IMG/VR virus record: IMGVR_UViG_3300020445_001256
Coordinates: 1-64,000 of that record
Reading direction: 5' to 3' (one strand)
Source: a virus
DNA: 64,000 bases
Shown here: positions 8,740 to 18,146 of the stretch, piece by piece
Position numbering within the stretch: the first letter of the stretch is position 1
How the letters are laid out: the number at the start of each line of letters is the position of its first letter
Made by a program: the position numbers and the translations under genes
Notes under the pieces: model-generated
The model's database searches: none
What the model saw: only the letters and a program-made list of their open reading frames with translations
What the model was told of the DNA's origin: nothing

Positions 8740-11700
8740 ATGTCACTAACTAGACTCAAGAATATTATTACGTCCAGAACAGGACGTATCATATATGTTA
8801 ACCCTGACGATTTCGATGCTTCTGATGCTATTGATAACAGGGGAAACTCAGCATTGCGTCCTTTTAAGACATTGCAACGAGCATTTCTTGAGGTAGCAAG
8901 ATTCTCATATAGAGTTGGATTAGCAAACGACGAATTTGATGCCTTCAGCATCATGCTATATCCTGCAGAATATATTATTGATAATCGTCCTGGTGAAGTT
9001 CTTTATACTAATATTCCCCCTATAGATGCTAACTCTAACTTAGATTTAACATCTGCTAATAATGTCCTATACAAATATAACTCAGTCGAAGGTGGTGTTA
9101 TTGTACCTAGAGGTTGCTCTGTTGTTGGTACAGACCTTAGAAGAACTAAAATAATTCCAAAATATATACCATATCCTACTACCTTTACTCAAGGTGGTAT
9201 TCTTAACGAAGCACAAGTTCCACCTAGAACAGCAATCTTCAAGGTAACTGGTGGTACTTACTTCTGGCAATTCTCATTCTTTGATGGTGCAGAAGAAGGT
9301 GTATACTACAAACCAGATTCTACAGACACACTCGCTCCTAAGTTCTCTCATCATAGACTTACATGTTTTGAGTTTGCTGATGGTTTAAATCCATTATCAT
9401 CTCTTATATCCGATGGTAATGTTCCTAATGCAGATTATTCTGCTGTTCCTAATATACTTTCAAGAACTGACCTAGACATATACTATCAGAAAGTATCTAA
9501 AGCATTCGCAACAATTCCTGATACATCTGGTGATCCATCTGCTGACCAAATTCAGGCAAGGGTAGAAGAAAATAGAATCGTTGGTCCTATATCTGATGAA
9601 TATAAAGTTTCTACTATTATTAGAAATGGACAAACTGCTACAGCATATACTGTAGATGAGGCGGGTGGTGCAAGAGCACACGGATTCTCTGTTGGTGTTA
9701 ATATTAATATTTCTGGTGTTACTGGTTCACAAGGTCCATCTTCCGAACTTGATGCTGGACTTTATAATGGTTCATTCACTGTTACATCTGCAACGAATAG
9801 CACATTCACATATCAGATGTCAGCAGAACCTTCTGGTACTGCTAGTGGAACTAATATATCAGTTAAGACTGAGATTGATACTGTTGACTCAGCATCACCT
9901 TATGCTTTCAACCTATCACTAAGAAGTGTATGGGGTATGAATGGTATGCACGCTGATGGTGCGAAATCAACTGGTTTCAAATCAATGGTTGTGGCACAGT
10001 TTACTGGACTATCACTACAGAAAGATGATAGAGCATTTGTAAGATATAACGCATCAACTGGTAACTATGACGTAGCAACTGATGGAGATGGTGCTCACTT
10101 AGATGGATTTGCTGAGTATAGAAAGGGATGGGGTCATAGACATATATTAGCATCTAATGACGCATTTATTCAGGCAGTTTCTGTGTTCGCTGTTGGATTC
10201 CAAGGACACTTTACAGCACTTAATGGTGCTGACATGTCAATTACTAACAGTAATAGTAACTTTGGTAGTATTGCACTTAGATCTGCTGGATTTAAGAAGA
10301 AGTCATTCTCTAAAGATAAGGCAGGTACACTAACTCACGTTATACCACCTAAAGCACTTAATGTTATTTCAACAACTGCTACAGGAGTAAGTGGTGGTAA
10401 CTCAATTACACTTACTAATGATGGTAGTGTTAATGGTGTGATTGAAGGAATGGTTGTTTCAGGAGTAGGAATTGCTGCTGGAACGTTAGTTCAAAACATT
10501 AATGTAAATACAAGGGTTATAACTTTATCTACTACTAACACTGCAACTGTTAATGGTAATGTTATCTTTGGTGAAGAGACTTCTATTAACTGGGTTAACG
10601 TTGATATTCAAAGAACTAGAACTATTAACCAACAGTTAGGACAGGTTGGTGGAACTCCTGGAACTAGATTGTATCTATATGGTTATACTGTAGAAGCATC
10701 TCCACCTACAACTAGAGTTCAGGGTTATACAGTTGGTGCTAGACAAGATGGTGTCGGAGCAAGTGCTGTGGCAGATAAAATTAACTGTCTATTGATTCCA
10801 TCTCAAGGTTCAGAAGCAGAAATTAAATCAGCAAGTATTACACCTTATGGTCCTAGTGTATCTGGTGTTGCTGCTGGTACTTCTGGATCACCATTACAAT
10901 TTGATAGTTCAACATATACTATTAATGGTGTTGCAGGAACTGTTGGTGGTTGGTATCTATCTGTTAGTGCAACTAACAATGGAATATATAATGTTCTTGA
11001 TACTAATACAACAACTTATCAGAATGTTAACTTTACACCTACTACATTCCTTAAGAGAATACCTGACCCAAGAGACTTACAAGATAGAACATATCGTGTT
11101 CGCTTAGAAATTGATAAAGATAAGACTAATCCATTACCAAGAGATCCTATTTCTGGTTATGTATTACAACCATTGAATAGTGATACTACAGCATATTCAT
11201 TAGATAAGTGTTTCTATGTTTATGATATTGAAGTAGTTCAAGTATGGGAGCGAGGTGTTAAGAATGGTATCTATTACATAACACTTCTTTGTGCATCTAT
11301 CGCACCTTCAACTTCTAACTTCAATGATAGGAAGTTCTCTCAGAATGTTAATGAGGTTTATCCTACATTTGATAGAGATAATCCAATCGCAGACCCAACA
11401 GAAGCAGTATCTGTTGCTGATAATGAAACTATTGGATTGGTTAATGCAACTGATGGTGCTACACCTACACCTAATTTGGATCCAAAACTTTCTATCACTA
11501 AGGAAGCAACTAAATTCTTGCTAGGTGATAGTGGATGGACAAATCCAGGTACTACTCCAAACTATGACTCTGTAAACAATAGATTATCTAGTGTAGAACT
11601 TACTGCTCGTGCTGGTGATGAAGAGACAAGAAAGATTAATATAAGAGAAAATAATGATGGAACGGTTAATCCTATTGCTGTTGAGTTTAGACGACACTCA

Positions 11701-12723
11701 ATTCTAAGATCAGGTAACCATACGTTTGAGTATCTCGGTTTTGGTCCAGGTAACTATTCAACTGCATTCCCTCAGACTCAAGTTGAGACTTTATCAAGTA
11801 ATCAGGTTAAGTTCTCTCAGTCTATTAAAGAAGAAGCAGGTGTTGCTTTCTACTCTGGTCTTAACTCTAATGGTGACCTATTCATTGGTAACCAGGTTAT
11901 TAACCCAGTTACAGGTCAGGTTACAAACGAAGATATTGCACAGTTGAATGTTATTGGTGAAGAAAACACAACTATCGAAACATTCTCTGAGGTTGTTCTT
12001 ACTGATAAACTAACTGTAATTGGTGGAGCATCCAACCAGTTAGAATCTATCTTTGCTGGTCCTGTTACATTCCAAGGTTTAACAACCTTTACAAGTAACT
12101 TACAGTCTAAGAAGATCTCATACTTTAACCAAGATGGTACTGTTATTAAGCAGACATTACTTGCACCTAGACTTGCGAATGGTTTACCTGACTTCTCTAA
12201 TATCACAGGGTATGATACTCCTGCTGATGGTGACTTAGTTTATGATATTAATTGGCAACCAGGTTTATCTCTTGGATGGATATATTATGGGCAAGCATGG
12301 AAAGAATTTGGTTTAACTGATACTGGTAATATTAATATTGCTACAGATGGCACAGGTAATATTGGTTTAGGTGAAGCAGCACAATCAGGAGAAAGAGTAA
12401 GAGTTAATGGTAATGTAAGAGTTGACGGTGACTTAGTTGTTACTGGTCGAGGTGGTGTTTCTGCTGATAAGTATGTCACTAGGAGATACGTTGGTGATGG
12501 AACAACTCTTAACTTCGCTGTTACCACTTATACAGGTGGTGTAGCACATACCGCAAGTTCAGTATTAGTATTCTTAAATGGTGTTGCACAAATTGGTGGA
12601 ACTACTGCTCAAGTTACTGCTTCTACTGCTAACTACTCATGTAGTGGTACTAATGTAACATTTGGATCAGGTGATGCTCCTTTAGCAGCAGACACTGTTC
12701 ACATTGTTGAGTTACCTATCTAA
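8740..12723 (+). CDS. Large virion structural protein, probable beta-helix fibre
   Basis: 1,327 residues. The N-terminus (about residues 15-60) has GRIIYVNPDDFDASD followed by NRGNSALRPFKTLQRAF, the strand-turn-helix start of pectate-lyase-like right-handed beta-helix proteins (compare GxxxxPFKTIQxAL). The long middle is beta-rich and repetitive. The last 100 residues contain VRVNGNVRVDGDLVVTGRG and YVTRRYVGDGTTLNF, typical of phage baseplate and fibre C-termini. Its position among structural genes and its late-promoter-like box support a virion role. I see no conserved catalytic residues, so receptor binding or scaffold is more likely than depolymerase, but that is a guess. Confidence 0.72.
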   Translation: MSLTRLKNIITSRTGRIIYVNPDDFDASDAIDNRGNSALRPFKTLQRAFLEVARFSYRVGLANDEFDAFSIMLYPAEYIIDNRPGEVLYTNIPPIDANSNLDLTSANNVLYKYNSVEGGVIVPRGCSVVGTDLRRTKIIPKYIPYPTTFTQGGILNEAQVPPRTAIFKVTGGTYFWQFSFFDGAEEGVYYKPDSTDTLAPKFSHHRLTCFEFADGLNPLSSLISDGNVPNADYSAVPNILSRTDLDIYYQKVSKAFATIPDTSGDPSADQIQARVEENRIVGPISDEYKVSTIIRNGQTATAYTVDEAGGARAHGFSVGVNINISGVTGSQGPSSELDAGLYNGSFTVTSATNSTFTYQMSAEPSGTASGTNISVKTEIDTVDSASPYAFNLSLRSVWGMNGMHADGAKSTGFKSMVVAQFTGLSLQKDDRAFVRYNASTGNYDVATDGDGAHLDGFAEYRKGWGHRHILASNDAFIQAVSVFAVGFQGHFTALNGADMSITNSNSNFGSIALRSAGFKKKSFSKDKAGTLTHVIPPKALNVISTTATGVSGGNSITLTNDGSVNGVIEGMVVSGVGIAAGTLVQNINVNTRVITLSTTNTATVNGNVIFGEETSINWVNVDIQRTRTINQQLGQVGGTPGTRLYLYGYTVEASPPTTRVQGYTVGARQDGVGASAVADKINCLLIPSQGSEAEIKSASITPYGPSVSGVAAGTSGSPLQFDSSTYTINGVAGTVGGWYLSVSATNNGIYNVLDTNTTTYQNVNFTPTTFLKRIPDPRDLQDRTYRVRLEIDKDKTNPLPRDPISGYVLQPLNSDTTAYSLDKCFYVYDIEVVQVWERGVKNGIYYITLLCASIAPSTSNFNDRKFSQNVNEVYPTFDRDNPIADPTEAVSVADNETIGLVNATDGATPTPNLDPKLSITKEATKFLLGDSGWTNPGTTPNYDSVNNRLSSVELTARAGDEETRKINIRENNDGTVNPIAVEFRRHSILRSGNHTFEYLGFGPGNYSTAFPQTQVETLSSNQVKFSQSIKEEAGVAFYSGLNSNGDLFIGNQVINPVTGQVTNEDIAQLNVIGEENTTIETFSEVVLTDKLTVIGGASNQLESIFAGPVTFQGLTTFTSNLQSKKISYFNQDGTVIKQTLLAPRLANGLPDFSNITGYDTPADGDLVYDINWQPGLSLGWIYYGQAWKEFGLTDTGNINIATDGTGNIGLGEAAQSGERVRVNGNVRVDGDLVVTGRGGVSADKYVTRRYVGDGTTLNFAVTTYTGGVAHTASSVLVFLNGVAQIGGTTAQVTASTANYSCSGTNVTFGSGDAPLAADTVHIVELPI

Positions 12724-12751
12724 ATATAAGGGAGGGTCTTTTTAATACGCT

Positions 12752-13174
12752 ATGGCAATATCAAGGATTAGTGGAAATCAGATCTCCACTTCAACAGCAG
12801 CAATTATTACAACTTTGAGTTTTTTAAGCACTAACAGTGTTTTTAGATTACCTGCAGGTACTACTGCTCAAAGACCAACAAGTGTTAGTATAGGAACACT
12901 AAGGTTTAATACTACATTAGACGCTGCAGAAATATACAAAGCAGATGATGGCACTGGAAGTGCTGGATGGGCATCTGTATCTGGTGGAGGTCCAGCTATA
13001 GGAACTGATAGTGTTGTTAGGACAAATCCTAACACTATAGGAGAAAATCTTACAATTGGTCCTACAGCAAATAATGGTAATGAATACGCAAATGGAATGA
13101 CGGCAGGTCCAATAACGGTGAGCACAGGTTTCACGGTCACCGTAGAGTCAGGGGCTTCCTGGAGTATAGTATAA
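12752..13174 (+). CDS. Small fibre-associated protein with GTTAQRP module
   Basis: 140 residues. Contains LPAGTTAQRP followed by GTLRFNTTLDAAEIYKAD, a short module found in many phage fibre proteins and repeated in three of the next genes. The C-terminal half is beta-rich. An ATAAGGGAGG ribosome binding site region lies about 20 bases upstream, along with an AAATATAAG that may be a degenerate late box. The stop overlaps the next start by one base. Confidence 0.65.
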   Translation: MAISRISGNQISTSTAAIITTLSFLSTNSVFRLPAGTTAQRPTSVSIGTLRFNTTLDAAEIYKADDGTGSAGWASVSGGGPAIGTDSVVRTNPNTIGENLTIGPTANNGNEYANGMTAGPITVSTGFTVTVESGASWSIV

Positions 13175-14223
13175 TGGAATTAAAAGTAAACACTATTCGT
13201 GGTCTGTCTCCTAATTTCAGAACCGACGTAGTGGATACTCTTGAGATGGGTGCTGAAGTAAAGTTACTCAATCAACAGTATCTTCCCGTACCTGCAGGTG
13301 GTGGAGGAACTAGACCACCAGCAGCACAAGATGGTGCTATACGTTTTAATACCGACAGTAATAAGATGGAATATTATGTTGGTAATGGATGGCAAGTAGT
13401 AACGGATATTGATACTTCTGATCCTGGTGGTGGATCATCTGGTCCATATGTTTCTGTTGATGCTCCTACTAATAGAGTAGAATGTTTCTGGGATGGTGCT
13501 CCTGCAAATGTTTCTGGTAATACATGGGCATCATCACAAGCACACCCCAATGTATCTAATGCTGACTGCATAATGCAGAATAGTCCTACTTGGAACTCAT
13601 CAATTACTGGTGGTGATGGAACTATGGGATATTGGAACTTTAATGGATCTAGTCATTATGGTTACATTAGAGAACTTAACTATAGTCAAGGTGGACAACA
13701 TGGACCTAATAACAATGGTCAGTTGTCAGAATTTACTATGGGAACTTGGTTTAGAACTACTTACGGTTCACCAGGTGGTAATAGTTGGGACTCTGGAAAC
13801 TGGTCATGGTTAGACTGGGATAGATCAGAAGTTCTATCATGGAACATTGGAACAACTGGAAAGGTACAGTTCTCTGGTTATAGTAATGCTGGTGGTTATT
13901 ATGATATAACTGGTAATACATCATGTAATGATGGTAACTGGCACTTTGGTGCTTGCACTGTATCATCTGCTGATGGTCAAATAAGATTTTATGTTGATGG
14001 ACAACCTGATGGTAGTCATAGTCATAGTTTCTCATACTTTGGGGCAAGAACTAGACGTTGGGGATTCATTGGAGATGGTTCAGAAGCAGGTGGAGAAAAT
14101 GGTTCTAGAAACAATGTTTACTATGAAGGTGACATAGCACAGCAATTCTTATTATCAGTTAAGTGGACTGATGCACAAGTATTAGATCATTACACTAAAA
14201 CTAGAACAAGGGTAGGTGTATAA
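13174..14223 (+). CDS. Tail fibre protein with LamG/concanavalin-like domain (paralogue 1)
   Basis: 349 residues. The first 80 hold a fibre module ending AIRFNTDSNKMEYYVGNGW. From about residue 105 to the end lies a lectin-like jelly roll: VECFWDGAPANVSG, GYWNFNGSSHYGYIR, WFRTTYGSPGG, WHFGACTV, IRFYVDGQPDGSHSH and a terminal DAQVLDHYTKTRTRVGV. LamG and concanavalin-like domains bind glycans, which fits recognition of cyanobacterial lipopolysaccharide. The gene at 14477 is a clear paralogue with the same C-terminal domain but a different N-terminal linker. Starts of neighbouring genes overlap by one base. Confidence 0.72.
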   Translation: MELKVNTIRGLSPNFRTDVVDTLEMGAEVKLLNQQYLPVPAGGGGTRPPAAQDGAIRFNTDSNKMEYYVGNGWQVVTDIDTSDPGGGSSGPYVSVDAPTNRVECFWDGAPANVSGNTWASSQAHPNVSNADCIMQNSPTWNSSITGGDGTMGYWNFNGSSHYGYIRELNYSQGGQHGPNNNGQLSEFTMGTWFRTTYGSPGGNSWDSGNWSWLDWDRSEVLSWNIGTTGKVQFSGYSNAGGYYDITGNTSCNDGNWHFGACTVSSADGQIRFYVDGQPDGSHSHSFSYFGARTRRWGFIGDGSEAGGENGSRNNVYYEGDIAQQFLLSVKWTDAQVLDHYTKTRTRVGV

Positions 14224-14480
14224 TGAGTCAGATTAAACTTGGAAAATTACAGGGAACAGCAACGAATCTTAATCAGATTACTATTGAACCTGGGTATACA
14301 CTAAGAATAGCATCTGAAGGTACTATAGATATGGTAGGAACTGGTGCATTTCAGTTACCTAGTGGCACTACTGCTCAACGTCCTGCTTCACCACAGGCAG
14401 GTTACATGCGTTGGAATACAACTACTACTGAAGCAGAATTTTATAATGGAACTGAATGGAAGAATCTATCTGAAGAATGA
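14223..14480 (+). CDS. Small fibre-module protein
   Basis: 85 residues that consist almost only of the fibre module seen in neighbours: IEPGYTLRIASEGTIDM, then LPSGTTAQRP and MRWNTTTTEAEFYNGTEWK. It lacks the LamG domain that follows this module in the flanking paralogues. It may be a short fibre adaptor, or the stand-alone N-terminal half of a fibre after gene splitting. Overlaps both neighbours by 1-4 bases. Confidence 0.62.
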   Translation: MSQIKLGKLQGTATNLNQITIEPGYTLRIASEGTIDMVGTGAFQLPSGTTAQRPASPQAGYMRWNTTTTEAEFYNGTEWKNLSEE

Positions 14481-15571
14481 GCACTATTAACGTCAACGAA
14501 CTAAGAGGACACGAGACCACTGATTTCAGGGTTCAGATGCCTAGTGATGCTTATATTAATGTTACTGGGACACTTGAAGTTGAGTCTGGGTCAGCACAAT
14601 TTTGTTTACCAAAAGGAACTACTGGTCAAAGACCAACTAGTCCTGCTGCTGGTATGATAAGATATAATACTGATACATCTCAATTAGAATGGTATAACGG
14701 AACAGAATGGAAAGTAAAGGGTGGACCTGTTGCTGCTCCAGATGATGAGGGTGATGGTGGAGGAGAAGAAGAACCCGCAGCACCATATACTGATCTTGAT
14801 ACAGCAGATAGTAATATACAATGTTTTTGGGATGGTGCTCCAGAATGGACAAGTGGTAGTACATGGAAAACTAAGAAATGTCATCCTAATTTAAGTAATG
14901 CTGATTGTGAAATGCAGAACAGTCCTACCTATACTTCAAGTGTAAGTGGTGGTGATGGATCTATTGGATATTGGAACTTTAATGGATCTAACCAGTATGG
15001 TTGGATAAGAGACTTAAATTTTGGTAGTAGTGGATCACATGGTCCTAATAATAATGGTCGGTTATATCAATTTACACAAGGTTGTTGGTTTAGAACTTCA
15101 TATGGATCACCAAACTCAGGTGGAGGTTATGACTTTGATAACTGGTCATGGTATGACTGGGATAGATCTGAAGTTATAGGTTGGAACATTGGTCAGCATG
15201 GCAAACTACAATTTGCTGGTAGTTCTAACAGCACTTGTTGTTATGATATTGTAAGTAACACACCTGCAAATGATGGTAGTTGGCATTTTGGTGTTTGTAC
15301 TGTTAATAATGCTAGTAGTAGTAACAACATAAGATTTTATCTTGATGGTGCTTTAGATGGAACCCATAGTTATAGTTTCTCATACTTTGGAAATGGTTCA
15401 AGACGTTGGGGATTTATAGGAGATGGTTCTGAAGCAACAAGTAATAATGGTGGTAGAAACAGTATTTACTATGAGGGTGATATTGCTCAACTTTTCTTGT
15501 TTGAAGAAGTGTGGAGTGATGCAAAAGTATTAGAACATTATACTAAGACGAGAACTCGTTTCGGAGTATAA
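14477..15571 (+). CDS. Tail fibre protein with LamG/concanavalin-like domain (paralogue 2)
   Basis: 364 residues. An N-terminal module (LPKGTTGQRPTSPAAGMIRYNT, then LEWYNGTEWK) is followed by an acidic glycine-rich linker near residues 88-100 and a LamG-like domain closely similar to the gene at 13174: IQCFWDGAPEW, GYWNFNGSNQYGWIR, WFRTSYGSPNSG, WHFGVCTV, DGALDGTHSY, and KVLEHYTKTRTRFGV at the end. The two domains differ in loops, suggesting duplication followed by diversification of a host-binding face. The overlap with the preceding gene is ATGA. Confidence 0.72.
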   Translation: MSTINVNELRGHETTDFRVQMPSDAYINVTGTLEVESGSAQFCLPKGTTGQRPTSPAAGMIRYNTDTSQLEWYNGTEWKVKGGPVAAPDDEGDGGGEEEPAAPYTDLDTADSNIQCFWDGAPEWTSGSTWKTKKCHPNLSNADCEMQNSPTYTSSVSGGDGSIGYWNFNGSNQYGWIRDLNFGSSGSHGPNNNGRLYQFTQGCWFRTSYGSPNSGGGYDFDNWSWYDWDRSEVIGWNIGQHGKLQFAGSSNSTCCYDIVSNTPANDGSWHFGVCTVNNASSSNNIRFYLDGALDGTHSYSFSYFGNGSRRWGFIGDGSEATSNNGGRNSIYYEGDIAQLFLFEEVWSDAKVLEHYTKTRTRFGV

Positions 15572-15574
15572 ATA
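15567..15574 (+). promoter_or_regulatory. T4-like late promoter TATAAATA
   Basis: Exact TATAAATA overlapping the stop codon of the preceding fibre gene and 32 bases before the ATG at 15599. Confidence 0.75.
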
Positions 15575-15598
15575 TAAGCATAGGAGTTATAGTATAAC

Positions 15599-16432
15599 AT
15601 GGCATCTGGTAAATTAACTATAGAAACCGCAAGTTCAACCGTAGGTATTAATTTACCATTACATCCTGCTGAGAACTTACCTCAAGGAACAGTGGGTGAT
15701 ATTTGTTATGTTAAATCAACTAACACTGCTGGTAGTTTGTATGTTTACACACCAAATGCTGATGCTTCTGCTAATAATTGGGTAAGCACTGCTGGAGGAA
15801 CTGCTGCAGTACCAGGAACTGCTGCTAACCCTGCTTCTTCTCCTAAAGCTCTTAGAGATGCTGGTATAACTAGTGACGGGATATATTATATTGATACGGG
15901 TTCATTAGGAGTCCAACAAGTATATGTTAAGTTTGATTCGTTTGCTGGTGGTAGTATAGGTGCTACTAATGCTTGGGCATTGGTAAGTAGACACAACTCA
16001 TATTCATATAGTAGTTACAATCAATATGGATACTTAGATTCTATTGAGACAACAACCTTTGGAACTAATAGTACAAGTGGTTGGTGGATAGATCAAAATG
16101 TATCTGGTAGAGGGTGGTTGAATGATGTCAACTGGGTTTGTTATGAAGATACTGATTTAGGACAATGGGCAACTGAAGCACAATCTGCTACACTATGGCA
16201 GACTTCATTTATTAATACAACTTCATCTGGTTATCCATCTAATATAAGTTATACATTTAACTCATCATCTTGGGATGCTAGTGGTGGTGCTGTTGTATGT
16301 TGGTGTGAAGGTACTGGATGCACAGAACACATAGAAGATAATAATGGTGGTGCATGTAGTGGAACGGATAGAATTAGAAATGATAATTATGGTGGAACTT
16401 CTCTTTTAAGGTATTGGGTAGCAGTAATATAA
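15599..16432 (+). CDS. Fibre protein with fibrinogen-C-like domain
   Basis: 277 residues. From about residue 80 the text SSPKALRDAGITSDGIYYID, GVQQVYVKFDSF and NAWALVSRHNS follows the order of fibrinogen C-terminal domains (an opening with DGIYYI, then QVYC- and WTLV-like strands), and a later WLNDVNWVCYEDTDLG is also compatible. Fibrinogen-like domains bind carbohydrates or acetyl groups, so this may be another receptor-binding tip. The cysteine-rich end (residues 235-260) may bind metal or form disulfides. The domain call is by eye and moderate; structural role is better supported by context and the late promoter. Confidence 0.55.
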   Translation: MASGKLTIETASSTVGINLPLHPAENLPQGTVGDICYVKSTNTAGSLYVYTPNADASANNWVSTAGGTAAVPGTAANPASSPKALRDAGITSDGIYYIDTGSLGVQQVYVKFDSFAGGSIGATNAWALVSRHNSYSYSSYNQYGYLDSIETTTFGTNSTSGWWIDQNVSGRGWLNDVNWVCYEDTDLGQWATEAQSATLWQTSFINTTSSGYPSNISYTFNSSSWDASGGAVVCWCEGTGCTEHIEDNNGGACSGTDRIRNDNYGGTSLLRYWVAVI

Positions 16433-16436
16433 TGTA

Positions 16437-16817
16437 ATGGATTTTGCGAATTTATCTGAGGATATGCTATATTCTGGCATACCTATTGACTTAGTGGCAA
16501 AAGAAATCAGAATGCTTGCTTATAATCATATGATAGACCAAGGTATTATGGAAAGTAATGCTGAGGCATTTGCTGAAGATATGCGTCAGAGTGTTTATAG
16601 GTTACAGGAGAATAAACTCGAAAAAATTACGCAGAAAAAAATTGACTCTTTAGAGTCACAGTTTGCTATAGATGTTGCAACCAAGAAGGCAATTTGTATG
16701 AATTGTAAGTTTCTTATGAAACCTGACAGCATATATAAAAAGTGTCAGAAATGTGGATGTTACATGGAACTTAAATGGAGAGTACCAGGAATGAAATGTC
16801 CTATTGATCTATGGTAA
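16437..16817 (+). CDS. Protein with C-terminal zinc ribbon
   Basis: 126 residues. The first 80 are helical and acidic. The C-terminus has C87xxC90 and C103xxC106xC108 followed by C121-P and a final W, a four- to six-cysteine zinc-ribbon pattern of the kind CxxC...CxxCGC...CP...W found in small phage proteins. Function unknown; the zinc ribbon may stabilise an interaction domain. It lies between fibre genes and follows its neighbour by 4 bases. Confidence 0.6.
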   Translation: MDFANLSEDMLYSGIPIDLVAKEIRMLAYNHMIDQGIMESNAEAFAEDMRQSVYRLQENKLEKITQKKIDSLESQFAIDVATKKAICMNCKFLMKPDSIYKKCQKCGCYMELKWRVPGMKCPIDLW

Positions 16818-16823
16818 TAAATA
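16816..16823 (+). promoter_or_regulatory. Late-promoter-like AATAAATA
   Basis: AATAAATA 29 bases before the ATG at 16845; one mismatch to TATAAATA. Confidence 0.4.
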
Positions 16824-16844
16824 ACTTTATATTGGTAGAATAAA

Positions 16845-17045
16845 ATGCCCTATTTCGCTTATAAAAAATCAGGTGCTGCTGCAAATACTGGATCATCTGC
16901 TCCCGACCATGATGTTTACTGTTGTGGCAACGGAGTCTGGAGTGATGTCTATGCAGATAGAAAACTACATGACTATGCACATTCTGCAGAATTTGATGGT
17001 GGAGAAGGATGTTTAGTTGTTGAAGACTCATCATATACACCATAA
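16845..17045 (+). CDS. Small protein, unknown function
   Basis: 66 residues starting MPYFAYKKSGAAANTGSSAP, with cysteines at residues 26, 27 and 56. It has its own late-promoter-like box and is followed by another, which argues for a separately expressed virion-associated protein. No domain recognised. Confidence 0.55.
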   Translation: MPYFAYKKSGAAANTGSSAPDHDVYCCGNGVWSDVYADRKLHDYAHSAEFDGGEGCLVVEDSSYTP

Positions 17046-17049
17046 TCCT

Positions 17050-17057
17050 TATAAATA
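17050..17057 (+). promoter_or_regulatory. T4-like late promoter TATAAATA
   Basis: Exact TATAAATA 42 bases before the ATG at 17092. Confidence 0.72.
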
Positions 17058-17091
17058 CAACAGAACCAGAGACCATATTTGATGCCTAACT

Positions 17092-18141
17092 ATGTCTACA
17101 GTAAATGCTGGAACGCTTAATGTCACAAGTACGCTAAATCTCCCGTCTTATACAAAGACACAACGGGATGCTTTATCGCCTACTGCGGGACAAATGATTT
17201 ATAACTCAACTGATGGATCAGTTGATGTTTGGGATGGAACGCAATGGAAATCTGCTATTGGATCATCTGAGGCATTTATTCAAGCGTCAGGTGGAACTGA
17301 GTCTACGAGTGGAAATTATAAAATCCATACCTTTAATAATACTGCAACATTTGCAGTCACTGGTGCAGGTGATGAAGCAAATGGTAAAGTTGATTACCTA
17401 GTCGTTGCTGGTGGAGGAGGTGGAGGCGGTTTCGCTTCTGGTGACTTCAACAACTTTGGATCTGGTGGAGGCGGTGGTGCTGGTGGTATGCTTGCTGCTG
17501 GTGGATATAATTTTACTGTTAATGCTACATCATACCCTGTAAGTGTTGGTGGTGGAGGAACTGGAGGAACTGGTAACTCTGCTGGACAACCTGGTGGAAA
17601 TAGTACTTTTGGATCTACTGTTACTGCTACTGGCGGTGGTGGTGGAGGTCAACAGGATAAACCAGGACAACCTGGTGGATCTGGTGGTGGATCTGGAACT
17701 GATGGTGACGGATATAACCAACCTAGAGGAACAGGAGTACCTGGTCAAGGGTATCCTGGTGGTAGAGGTGCAAACTCACAGAACGGAACTTCTGGAGGTG
17801 GTGGTGGATCATCACAGGCAGGAGAAGATGGATATACACGACCAAACTCCAGACCTGCAAATGGAGGAAATGGAACTGCAAACTCAATTAGCGGTTCTTC
17901 GGTAACTTATGCAGGTGGTGGCGGTGGTGCTAATTATCCAGGTGGTCCTCACAACCCTAATGCTGGAGCAGGTGGTGGCGGTAATGGTGCTTTGTCTGCC
18001 ACTGACAGTGGTTATGCAGGTACTGATGGACTTGGAGGAGGTGGCGGTGGTGCTGCTGACCAAGATCCTCGTCAATATCCAGAACCAAAAGGCGGTAATG
18101 GCGGTAAAGGTATCGTAATTGTTAAGTATAAGTATCAGTAA
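17092..18141 (+). CDS. Glycine-rich tail fibre adhesin
   Basis: 349 residues. The N-terminal 55 hold a fibre module (LPSYTKTQRDALSPTAGQ, then VDVWDGTQWK). Residues 60-105 contain YKIHTFNNTATFAVTGAG and KVDYLVVAGGGG. From about 105 to 335 the protein is a succession of glycine runs separated by short variable segments, ending GGNGGKGIVIVKYKYQ. Proteins with this design (T-even gp38-type adhesins and related glycine-rich domains) form polyglycine-II-like sandwiches whose variable loops contact the host receptor. This is the best candidate for a host-range determinant in the window. It is followed after 5 bases by the next gene. Confidence 0.75.
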   Translation: MSTVNAGTLNVTSTLNLPSYTKTQRDALSPTAGQMIYNSTDGSVDVWDGTQWKSAIGSSEAFIQASGGTESTSGNYKIHTFNNTATFAVTGAGDEANGKVDYLVVAGGGGGGGFASGDFNNFGSGGGGGAGGMLAAGGYNFTVNATSYPVSVGGGGTGGTGNSAGQPGGNSTFGSTVTATGGGGGGQQDKPGQPGGSGGGSGTDGDGYNQPRGTGVPGQGYPGGRGANSQNGTSGGGGGSSQAGEDGYTRPNSRPANGGNGTANSISGSSVTYAGGGGGANYPGGPHNPNAGAGGGGNGALSATDSGYAGTDGLGGGGGGAADQDPRQYPEPKGGNGGKGIVIVKYKYQ

Positions 18142-18146
18142 AAACT

